DNA of 64,000 nucleotides, taken from NCBI GenBank assembly GCA_017534115.1, contig JAFWDD010000029.1, positions 1 through 64,000 of the forward strand. Direction: 5' to 3'. The first letter of the stretch is position 1. Each line of letters starts with the position of its first letter. Positions 27,125 through 34,050 of the stretch are shown here, piece after piece. The notes under the pieces are model-generated. The model had not been told where the DNA came from, did no database searches, and was given only the letters and a program-made list of their open reading frames with translations. A program made the position numbers and the translations under genes. The stretch is from Bacillota bacterium (GTDB lineage Bacteria; Bacillota; Clostridia; Lachnospirales; Anaerotignaceae).

Positions 27125-29274
27125 TTATTGTTTTTGAACGCTTCCGCAAGAGCCTTCGCCAGTGCGCTTTCACCCTTGTCCTCATTTTTCTTCTGAGAGG
27201 CAAGATATTTCTGAACTGTTCTTTTATCGGCTCCGCCGCCGCCCTGTTTCTCGTGGAACTTGTCGCACCTTTCCTTATATCCGCAGGAGCAAACGTACAT
27301 TCTTTTCTCTCCTTCGCCTGTCATTTCCATTTTTTTGTGACAGTTGGGACATTTCACATTTGTGATTCTGCTCAGATATTTTCTTGTATTGCATTCTCTG
27401 TCCTGGCAGACAAGAAGAACGCCGTTTTTGTTTTTCACCTTAAGCATAGGCTTTCCACAGGTCGGGCAAGGTGTTTTTGTGAGATTTTCATGAACATATT
27501 TCAAATCGCTGGAAGCGATTTCCTTTACGATCTCCTTCGTATACTCCCTGATTCCTGAGATAAATTTTTCTTTCTTTTCCTTTCCTTCCTTTATGGATTC
27601 CAGCTCCATTTCCCATTTTGCCGTCAAAAGAGGCTTTTTCAGGTCTTCCGGAGCCAGATTTACCAGCTGGATTCCCTTGGATGTGGGATAAATCACATTA
27701 TTTCGCTTTTCCATATAAAATGCGTTGAAAAGCTTTTCGATAATATCCGCTCTTGTAGCGGGAGTACCCAGACCGCCGCCGATATATCCCTTAAGGGACT
27801 TATCCTCAATGTATTTTGAGGGATTCTCCATGGCAGAAAGCAGGCTTGCCTCCGTATATCTGGAAGGCGGAGATGTTTTGCCGGATTTTATTTTCACATC
27901 AGTGCATTTAAGAATGCTTCCCTTCTTGATTTCCGGAAGAAGCTGGTCATCCTCTTCATCCTCATCCTTTTCCATGTATATTTCTTTCCATCCCTTATTT
28001 ATAATATTTCGGCCCTTTGCGTAAAACTTTTCGCCTTCGCACTCAAATTCCCAGCGGAGATTTTTGTACTCATAATCGGGATAAAAGCAGGACAAAAACC
28101 GCTTTACAACCATTACATATATTCTGCGCTCATCGTTTGTAAGCTTGGAAATATCAGGCCTTTCCTCAGTTGGAATAATTGCGTGGTGGTCAGAAACCTT
28201 GGCGTTATTCACACTGACCTTGGAAATTGTGAGATTGCCCCTGATTATTTTCGATGCCATTTCAGCAAAATCCCCTACGGCGCAGGCTTTGACCCTGTCC
28301 TTGAGAGTGGGTACAATATCGTCTGTTATATATCTTGAATCCGTTCTGGGATATGTGAGTATTTTGTGATTTTCGTAAAGTCTCTGCATTATGTTGAGAG
28401 TTTCCTTGGGGGAATAATTATACATTTTATTGGCATCCCTTTGAAGCTCAGTAAGGTCATACAGAAGAGGCGGAGGCGTTTTTTTCCTGGATTCTTTCAA
28501 GTCTGCTGCCCTGAAACCTCTGCCTTTAACTTTTTCTGCTATAGCTTCCGCTTTTTCCCTGTCGGATATGGCAGTCATATTTTTGCTGTTTATCCATGTT
28601 ACAAAGAAATCACCAAGGTTTGCTTTTATGTTGTAATAATCCTTTGGAACGAATTTTTTTATCTCATTTTCCCTCTCCACAATAAGCGTAAGTGTTGGAG
28701 TCTGGACTCTTCCGGCTGAAAGCTGCGCGTTATATTTGCATGTAAGAGCTCTTGTAGCGTTAAGGCCTACCAGCCAGTCGGCTTCCGCTCTGGACTGAGC
28801 CGATTTGTAAAGATTTACATACTCTTTTCCATCCTTAAGGTTTTTGAAGCCGTCCTTTATGGCTTTATCCGTCTGAGAAGACACCCAGAGACGTTTTATC
28901 GGCTTTTTAAATCCGGCTTTTTCAATTATCCATCTTGCCACAAGCTCGCCTTCTCTGCCGGCGTCCGTTGCAATTATGAGAGAATCCACCTCATTGGAAA
29001 GCATAAGGGATTTGACTACCTTGAACTGCTTGGACGTCTCGGGAATAATTTTCAGATACATTTTCCCAGGAAGCATGGGAAGAGTCTCCATTTTCCATGT
29101 TTTGTATTCCTGGCCGTAATGCTCCGGCTCCGCAAGGGTGACAAGGTGGCCGTATGCCCAAGTAACTATATATTTATCGCCTTCAATATATGCCCCCTTG
29201 GATCTTTTGCATCCCAGGACTCTGGCAATTTCCTTGCCAACTGAAGGTTTTTCCGCTAAAACCAGTGTTTTCAT
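27121..29274 (-). CDS. topB: DNA topoisomerase III
   Basis: Type IA topoisomerase, 717 residues, which passes single strands and decatenates DNA. The TOPRIM domain begins VLAEKPSVGKEIARVLG and has the acidic TDAGREGE (103-110); the catalytic tyrosine is Tyr308 in LTYPRTDSRY. The C-terminus holds zinc-finger-like cysteines (CPTCGKPM, CQDREC, CPNCHKK, CSCGYKERC) and a long charged tail. ATG at 29274, with AAAAGGAG upstream, is chosen over a TTG three bases earlier. Its last bases overlap the end of the 49-aa gene on the other strand. Confidence 0.96.
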   Translation of the reverse strand: MKTLVLAEKPSVGKEIARVLGCKRSKGAYIEGDKYIVTWAYGHLVTLAEPEHYGQEYKTWKMETLPMLPGKMYLKIIPETSKQFKVVKSLMLSNEVDSLIIATDAGREGELVARWIIEKAGFKKPIKRLWVSSQTDKAIKDGFKNLKDGKEYVNLYKSAQSRAEADWLVGLNATRALTCKYNAQLSAGRVQTPTLTLIVERENEIKKFVPKDYYNIKANLGDFFVTWINSKNMTAISDREKAEAIAEKVKGRGFRAADLKESRKKTPPPLLYDLTELQRDANKMYNYSPKETLNIMQRLYENHKILTYPRTDSRYITDDIVPTLKDRVKACAVGDFAEMASKIIRGNLTISKVSVNNAKVSDHHAIIPTEERPDISKLTNDERRIYVMVVKRFLSCFYPDYEYKNLRWEFECEGEKFYAKGRNIINKGWKEIYMEKDEDEEDDQLLPEIKKGSILKCTDVKIKSGKTSPPSRYTEASLLSAMENPSKYIEDKSLKGYIGGGLGTPATRADIIEKLFNAFYMEKRNNVIYPTSKGIQLVNLAPEDLKKPLLTAKWEMELESIKEGKEKKEKFISGIREYTKEIVKEIASSDLKYVHENLTKTPCPTCGKPMLKVKNKNGVLLVCQDRECNTRKYLSRITNVKCPNCHKKMEMTGEGEKRMYVCSCGYKERCDKFHEKQGGGGADKRTVQKYLASQKKNEDKGESALAKALAEAFKNNN

Positions 29275-29389
29275 CAATATTTCTCCTTTTTCTGTTCTTA
29301 TTAGAGTATATCATATAAAAGCTTAATTTAAAATGAATATATTTCCTAATTAATGGCAAAAATAAAAAGAACATAAGGAGGTTTTTATT

Positions 29390-29956
29390 ATGTTCTTAAA
29401 AATCAGGAAGGGTTTTTTATTCGGAATATGTCTGATTTGCTGCGCGGCAGGTCTTGCTGTGGGATATATCAGCTTCAGTGAAAACAGCCCTGAAAACTCA
29501 AACAATCCTAATGCATCCGCAATCACGGAAGCGGCAGCCATTGCAAATATCCCATATAAGATAACACCTTCAACCAAAATGGTATACGAATATTATTACA
29601 CAGAGGATGACATAACCGAGGTATACGAAGAGGCGCCGCCATATTTTCTTATAGGACTGACGCTTGAAGATTTAAAGACGGATTATCCTAATTGGGAAGT
29701 TCTGGATTTCTCTGATACACAGGTAACAATGCGTTCTACTTTGAATACAATGAGCTCCCAGCATTATATAATAGGTGAATACAACGGCCTTATCGCTGTT
29801 TATTATAAAGAAGCCATAGATGGCATAGCTTTGAAGGAAATTACAAATATCCCCATACGCTCACTGCCGGAAAAGGAACAGGAAGCAATACGGGAAGGTA
29901 TTTATGTTGTGGGCAATGACAACCTTGCCCGGGCATTATCGGATTACGGCAGCTAA
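29390..29956 (+). CDS. BofC-like protein
   Basis: A 188-residue protein with one N-terminal membrane anchor or uncleaved signal (residues 7-26, FLFGICLICCAAGLAVGYI). The C-terminal half, HYIIGEYNGLIAVYYKEAIDG...ITNIPIRSLPEKEQEAIREGIYVVGNDNLARAL, resembles the C-terminal domain of BofC, the forespore protein that restrains SpoIVB signalling and so the sigma-K checkpoint. It would act in the space between the spore membranes. AAGGAGG precedes the ATG. A TGAATA at 29334-29339 with a weak CAAAAATA 17 bases on might be a forespore promoter. Assignment is by pattern only. Confidence 0.7.
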   Translation: MFLKIRKGFLFGICLICCAAGLAVGYISFSENSPENSNNPNASAITEAAAIANIPYKITPSTKMVYEYYYTEDDITEVYEEAPPYFLIGLTLEDLKTDYPNWEVLDFSDTQVTMRSTLNTMSSQHYIIGEYNGLIAVYYKEAIDGIALKEITNIPIRSLPEKEQEAIREGIYVVGNDNLARALSDYGS

Positions 29957-29991
29957 AATTCATTTTTTATAATAGATTTTCTCCTTTCACA

Positions 29992-30016
29992 GGCCGGTAT
30001 TTAAAACCGGTCTTTT
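29992..30016 (+). terminator. Terminator of the BofC-like gene
   Basis: GGCCGGT pairs with ACCGGTC around ATTTAAA, then TTTTTAA. Confidence 0.85.
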
Positions 30017-30067
30017 TAATCTCAAACAAAAAGGAGCAGGTTTTATCCCGCTCCGTTCGTTATTTAT

Positions 30068-30553
30068 TCAGATCCCCAGCTCTTTTACCCAGCTTTCAAA
30101 TTCTTCCGGGTCAAATCCGTTTATTGTTCTTCCGTCTTTGATCTCCATTTTATCTCCATAAAGCTTTCTCAAATGCTCCACAGAGCCTCTTATTGTGCTT
30201 CCGCCGGATGTGGCAAAAGGAACTATTGTCTTTCCGCTGAGATCATATTTTTCCAGGAATGTATCTATGATTCTGGGCGTAATATCCCACCAAACAGGGA
30301 AGCCCAGGAAAACAACATCATATTTGGAAACGTCCTTTCCGAACTCAGCCATTGCAGGACGGCATTTGTCATCGTTCATTTCTATTGTGCTTCTGCTTTT
30401 TTTGTCTCGCCAGTCCAAATCCGCCGCTGTATAAGGCTTTTCGGGTACTATTTCTCCTAAATCAGCCTTCAGTACATCTGCTATTTCTTCTGCCGCGCTC
30501 ATGGTAACTCCGCTGCATGAAAAATATGCTACTAATATTTTTTTATCTGCCAT
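30068..30553 (-). CDS. Flavodoxin
   Basis: A 161-residue flavodoxin of the NAD(P)H-dehydrogenase-like clostridial type. FMN phosphate loop YFSCSGVTMSAAEEIA at 10-25; GFPVWWDITPRIIDTFLEKYDLSGKTIVPFATSGGSTIRGS carries the stacking and ribityl loops. It is the third gene of the gpx-ohrR-flavodoxin cluster, 15 bases after ohrR, so probably peroxide-induced; it may supply electrons for repair or reduction. AGGGAGG upstream of ATG. Confidence 0.92.
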   Translation of the reverse strand: MADKKILVAYFSCSGVTMSAAEEIADVLKADLGEIVPEKPYTAADLDWRDKKSRSTIEMNDDKCRPAMAEFGKDVSKYDVVFLGFPVWWDITPRIIDTFLEKYDLSGKTIVPFATSGGSTIRGSVEHLRKLYGDKMEIKDGRTINGFDPEEFESWVKELGI

Positions 30554-30568
30554 TTTTAAATCCTCCCT

Positions 30569-31012
30569 TTATTTTCTCTCTGATAATAAATCCAAAAATC
30601 TGTGAAGCGCTATATAAAGATTTACCGCTTCTGCCTCGCTTAAGCCAATCGCGCAGGACATTTTTTCCGGTATGCTAACGGCGTCTTCTTTTAAAAGCCG
30701 TCCCTTTTCGGTTATTTCAACCTCAAGTATTCTCTCATCGCTGCGGTTTCTTTTCCTCTTCACATATCCGTCCTTTTCAAGCTTTTTCAAAACCGGAGTT
30801 AATGTTCCGGAATCAAGATAAAGGAGCTTTCCCATATCCTTTGCGCTGATTTTTTCATGCTCCCACATGACCATCATTGTAATGTACTGGGTATATGTCA
30901 GCCCGATTTCATCAAGAAAAGGCTTATATTTTTTTATAATTTCTCTGGAACAGGCATACAGAGGAAAGCATATCTGATTTTCCAGCTTAAGCCCGTCATA
31001 TTTATCTGCCAT
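30569..31012 (-). CDS. OhrR-type MarR regulator (peroxide sensor)
   Basis: A 147-residue winged-helix repressor. The N-terminal LENQICFPLYACSREI contains the redox cysteine, which is Cys15 if translation begins at the ATG used here, the same number as in Bacillus OhrR; a GTG three codons earlier (31021) is an alternative start. The helix-turn-helix (KISAKDMGKLLYLDSGTLTPVLKKLEKDGYVKRKR) and wing (RSDERILEVEITEKG) are typical of OhrR. It lies between a glutathione-peroxidase-like gene and a flavodoxin gene and most likely represses all three until oxidised by organic peroxide. Confidence 0.9.
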   Translation of the reverse strand: MADKYDGLKLENQICFPLYACSREIIKKYKPFLDEIGLTYTQYITMMVMWEHEKISAKDMGKLLYLDSGTLTPVLKKLEKDGYVKRKRNRSDERILEVEITEKGRLLKEDAVSIPEKMSCAIGLSEAEAVNLYIALHRFLDLLSERK

Positions 31013-31021
31013 ATCACTCAC

Positions 31022-31564
31022 TCAAATCAATTTGCCTATTAATTCATCTACTTTTTCCATTTTAGCCGTAGGCTCGAAACGAGCGACAACCTCACCGTTT
31101 CTGTTCACTACAAATTTTGTGAAATTCCACTTAATATCAGGATTATTTTTATAATTCTTATCTATTGTTTTAAGAAAACCGTCCATAAACAAAGCTTTGG
31201 GACCCTTTCCGAATCCCTCAAATCCTTTCTGGGATTTAAGATACTTGTAAAGAGGAAGCTCATTTTCTCCGTTTACATCAGATTTTTTCATCTGCGGAAA
31301 TTTTATGTTGAAATTCAATGTGCAGAAATTATGAATCTCCTCATCGTTTTCGGGAGCCTGCTCCTTAAACTGATTGCAGGGAATATCAATAATTTCCAGC
31401 CCCTTGTCATGATATTTCTCATAAATCTCTTCCAGCTCATTGTACTGGGGAGTAAATCCGCATCTCGTAGCCGTGTTCACTATAAGAATAACCTTGCCCT
31501 TGCAGTCCTTAAGCTCTAACGCGCTTCCGTCGGGTCGCATTACAGAATAATCATAAATACTCAT
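31022..31564 (-). CDS. Glutathione peroxidase family protein (Cys type)
   Basis: Thiol peroxidase of 180 residues. Active-site NTATRCGFTPQY has cysteine (Cys35) where mammalian enzymes have selenocysteine; IPCNQFKEQAP and WNFTKFVVNRNGEVV complete the catalytic set. In bacteria such proteins usually use thioredoxin as reductant. The ATG at 31564 is preferred because AGGAGG lies seven bases upstream; another ATG six bases earlier is too close to it. First gene of the ohrR cluster. Together with perR at 40 kb it shows peroxide defence in a probable anaerobe. Confidence 0.95.
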   Translation of the reverse strand: MSIYDYSVMRPDGSALELKDCKGKVILIVNTATRCGFTPQYNELEEIYEKYHDKGLEIIDIPCNQFKEQAPENDEEIHNFCTLNFNIKFPQMKKSDVNGENELPLYKYLKSQKGFEGFGKGPKALFMDGFLKTIDKNYKNNPDIKWNFTKFVVNRNGEVVARFEPTAKMEKVDELIGKLI

Positions 31565-31593
31565 ATTCATACCTCCTGTCTATATAAAATTTT

Positions 31594-31605
31594 ATTAAAT
31601 TTAAT
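31594..31605 (-). promoter_or_regulatory. Possible OhrR operator
   Basis: ATTAAATTTAAT, a perfect 12-bp palindrome in the gpx leader between promoter and ribosome site. AT-rich palindromes are known OhrR targets; assignment here is by position only. Confidence 0.35.
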
Positions 31606-31628
31606 TGCGTTCAATCGTTTACGCTTTT

Positions 31629-31657
31629 ATATTATACTATCAGCGCCAAATTGTCAA
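31629..31657 (-). promoter_or_regulatory. Promoter of gpx-ohrR-flavodoxin
   Basis: Minus strand TTGACA (31652-31657), 17-base spacer, TAATAT (31629-31634). Confidence 0.75.
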
Positions 31658-31738
31658 TCCCATTTTGAAAATTTCAATCCATTTGGACAATAATTTATTA
31701 TCATTTTTAACATTGCTTTATATTTTATTCTATGCAAA

Positions 31739-31777
31739 TAATAAAAAATGCCGGATCCATTTTCAGGAAGCGGCATA
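31739..31777 (-). terminator. Terminator of hflX
   Basis: Minus strand ATGCCGCTTCCT pairs imperfectly with GGATCCGGCAT, then TTTTTTATT. Confidence 0.8.
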
Positions 31778-31780
31778 TAT

Positions 31781-33058
31781 TTATTCCGTAAAATATTTAC
31801 TTAATCTGTTTTCCATTTCTTCATCAAGATATGCTTCTATCAATGTTCCTCCGCCTGTATGCTCCTCGGAAATCATCTCGCATTTTTTGTGTATCATTGC
31901 CACAAGATTTCCTTCTGTATATGGTATAAGGATCTTTCTTACTTTTTTAGATGCTTTTATTATTTCCTCAGCCTTAACGAGAAGGTCCTCAAGTCCGGCT
32001 TTGTTCTTTCCGCAGGCAGTGACCTGAGCTTCGGCGTTTTTATCTCTCGGCAAAGGAAGAGCTACCTCCAGATCGCATTTATTAAATACAGTAATAACAG
32101 GAATATGTTCACATTTCAGGTCTCGAATTGTTTTGTAAACAACCTCCATCTGCTCATCTCTGTGAGGATTTGACGCATCCACAACATGGATAAGATAATC
32201 CGCGAACACGAGCTCCTCCAGCGTCGCCTTGAATGCTTCGATTAGCTGATGTGGAAGCTTTTGGATAAATCCTACCGTATCAGTAAGAAGAATTTCCGTT
32301 CCAGCAGGAAGCTTTACAAGTCTTGTTGTAGGGTCCAGCGTAGCAAAAAGCTTGTCCTCCGCAAGAACACCAGCATCGGTTAATGTGTTCAGAATCGTGG
32401 ATTTTCCTGCGTTTGTGTAGCCTATTAAAGATAGACAGGCAAAATTCTTTTTACGTCTGTTTCTCAAAAGCTCCCTGTGAGCCTGAGCATCTTTCAGGTC
32501 TTTTTTAAGCTCTGAAATCCTTTCTTTTATATATCTTCGGTCAGTTTCCAGCTTTTTCTCACCGGGACCTCTTGTACCTATGCCGCCGCCCAGCCGGGAA
32601 AGAGATGTTCCGATTCCCGCAAGGCGTGAAAGTCTGTATTTAAGCTGAGCAAGTTCTACCTGTATTTTGCCTTCTCTCGAAACCGCTCTTCCGGCAAATA
32701 TGTCAAGAATCAGCATGGTTCTGTCCATAACCTTGGTATCCAGAAGCTTTTCCAGATTTTTAAGCTGATTGGGAGAAAGCTCGTCGTCGCAGATAATGCC
32801 TGTTGCGTCAAATGCGTCTATCATATATTTGATTTCTTCAATTTTGCCTTTTCCCACATAATGAGCACCATTGAAGCTGTCCCGTTTTTGAATCAGCTGA
32901 CCCACAACCTCGGCGCCGGCAGTATCCGCAAGCTGGGCAAGCTCTTCCAGGCAGGCTTCTTCCTCCATATCCCCGGAGCCTTTGTCCACGCCTACCAGAA
33001 TGACTCTTTCCTTCAGCTCTTCCGTACTGTGCAAACTAACATTTTCCTCATTTATCAT
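31781..33058 (-). CDS. hflX: GTPase HflX
   Basis: A 425-residue ribosome-associated GTPase that splits stalled or heat-damaged 70S ribosomes. The N-terminal HflX domain includes GKGKIEEIK-like and LSRLGGGIGTRGPGEKKLE; the G domain has GYTNAGKST (about 211-219), DTVGFIQKLPH and NKCD. A C-terminal extension contacts rRNA in relatives. It lies 63 bases after the nitroreductase gene but is separated from it by a terminator. Confidence 0.97.
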   Translation of the reverse strand: MINEENVSLHSTEELKERVILVGVDKGSGDMEEEACLEELAQLADTAGAEVVGQLIQKRDSFNGAHYVGKGKIEEIKYMIDAFDATGIICDDELSPNQLKNLEKLLDTKVMDRTMLILDIFAGRAVSREGKIQVELAQLKYRLSRLAGIGTSLSRLGGGIGTRGPGEKKLETDRRYIKERISELKKDLKDAQAHRELLRNRRKKNFACLSLIGYTNAGKSTILNTLTDAGVLAEDKLFATLDPTTRLVKLPAGTEILLTDTVGFIQKLPHQLIEAFKATLEELVFADYLIHVVDASNPHRDEQMEVVYKTIRDLKCEHIPVITVFNKCDLEVALPLPRDKNAEAQVTACGKNKAGLEDLLVKAEEIIKASKKVRKILIPYTEGNLVAMIHKKCEMISEEHTGGGTLIEAYLDEEMENRLSKYFTE

Positions 33059-33078
33059 TTTTTATACCTCGACATATA

Positions 33079-33111
33079 AAATATAAAACAGGGTTTTTTA
33101 TAATACCCTGT
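33079..33111 (-). terminator. Terminator of the nitroreductase gene
   Basis: Minus strand ACAGGGT pairs with ACCCTGT around ATTATAAAAA, then TTTATATTTTAT. Confidence 0.8.
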
Positions 33112-33121
33112 CTTAAAGCTT

Positions 33122-33697
33122 TTAAATTATTATGAATCTGTCTTCTTTTCTTCTGGGAGCTTTGGGACTCTGCGCAGGGTATCCAAAGGTTATGGCAGCA
33201 ACAAACTCGCCGTGTCCGGCAGCATATTTTTCCTTGAGCTGGCCGTCCATTCCAACTCTCATAGGAGCTGTCATCCAGCATGAGCCGATTCCTTTTGAAT
33301 GAGCTGTAAGAAGCATATTCTGAATTCCCGCACAAACGCCTTCCATAGCGCCTTTTACATCAGGATAATCGTCCTTGTAAAGGAATGCAAGAATTACAAA
33401 TTTTGCTCCGCCCAGTCCCTTAAGAAAAGCCTTTGTTTCTGCTATTGTAGCAGGGTTGTTTTTGAATCTGTCCAGAAGAACAGGTTCAAATTTATCATAT
33501 ACATCGCTCATAAACTGTTTGAGCTCTTCCATTTTTTCCGGTGATTTTACCACAACATAATACCAATGCTGAAGGTCGATTGCCGAAGGAGCGTATAAGC
33601 CTGCTTCCAGAATATCATTTATATCAGCATCGCTAATGGGCTGATCCGTATATTTTCTAATGCTTCTTCTTTCTAAAATAGCCTGTTTTACATCCAT
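33122..33697 (-). CDS. Nitroreductase family protein
   Basis: A 191-residue FMN-dependent oxidoreductase. It begins with the typical ILERRSIRKYTDQPIS, has YAPSAIDLQHWYYVVV, and GVCAGIQNMLLTAHSKGIGSCWMTAP, and ends with the FGYPAQSPKAPRRKEDRF tail that contributes to the flavin site. Acts as a dimer in the cytoplasm on nitro- or quinone-type substrates; the natural substrate is unknown. Monocistronic; AGGAGG before the ATG. Confidence 0.93.
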   Translation of the reverse strand: MDVKQAILERRSIRKYTDQPISDADINDILEAGLYAPSAIDLQHWYYVVVKSPEKMEELKQFMSDVYDKFEPVLLDRFKNNPATIAETKAFLKGLGGAKFVILAFLYKDDYPDVKGAMEGVCAGIQNMLLTAHSKGIGSCWMTAPMRVGMDGQLKEKYAAGHGEFVAAITFGYPAQSPKAPRRKEDRFIII

Positions 33698-33820
33698 TTA
33701 TTAATCCTCCGTTTATTCGTATTTATTTTTGAGATTATAAAGATCAATTTCAAACCTGAATAACCATTCATATTGTAACACATTATAATTATCAATAGCA
33801 AATATTTTTACCATTTATTT

Positions 33821-33849
33821 TTTACACGCGTGTGCTTAAAAAATATAAT
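33821..33849 (+). promoter_or_regulatory. Promoter of the tetra-cysteine mini-protein gene
   Basis: TTTACA (33821-33826), 17-base spacer, TATAAT (33844-33849). The spacer carries ACACGCGTGT (33824-33833), a perfect 10-bp palindrome that could be an operator. Confidence 0.65.
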
Positions 33850-33902
33850 AATAAACTCATTTTCAGGGAAAAATACCATTAAACCCTAAAGGAGATGATT
33901 TA

Positions 33903-34049
33903 TTGAATATCAACTGTTCTCTGCACTGCATACATCAAAGAAACGGGAAATGCCACCTTAAAAGCCTCGACACAAACCCAACGCTTATAGGATATGATTC
34001 CAACGGAAAGGAATGTCCGTATTTTAATAACACACCCGAAAACATCTGA
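33903..34049 (+). CDS. Cysteine-rich mini-protein, 48 aa
   Basis: A TTG-initiated frame with AAAGGAG nine bases upstream and its own promoter. It encodes 48 residues: MNINCSLHCIHQRNGKC at the start and CPYFNNTPENI at the end. Four cysteines (5, 9, 17, 38) plus histidines suggest a small metal- or cluster-binding fold. Short proteins of the form C-x3-C-x(n)-G-x-C...CPYF are, to my knowledge, widespread in clostridia but uncharacterised. It ends one base before the tail of the convergent protease gene. Confidence 0.75.
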   Translation: MNINCSLHCIHQRNGKCHLKSLDTNPTLIGYDSNGKECPYFNNTPENI

Positions 34050-34050
34050 T

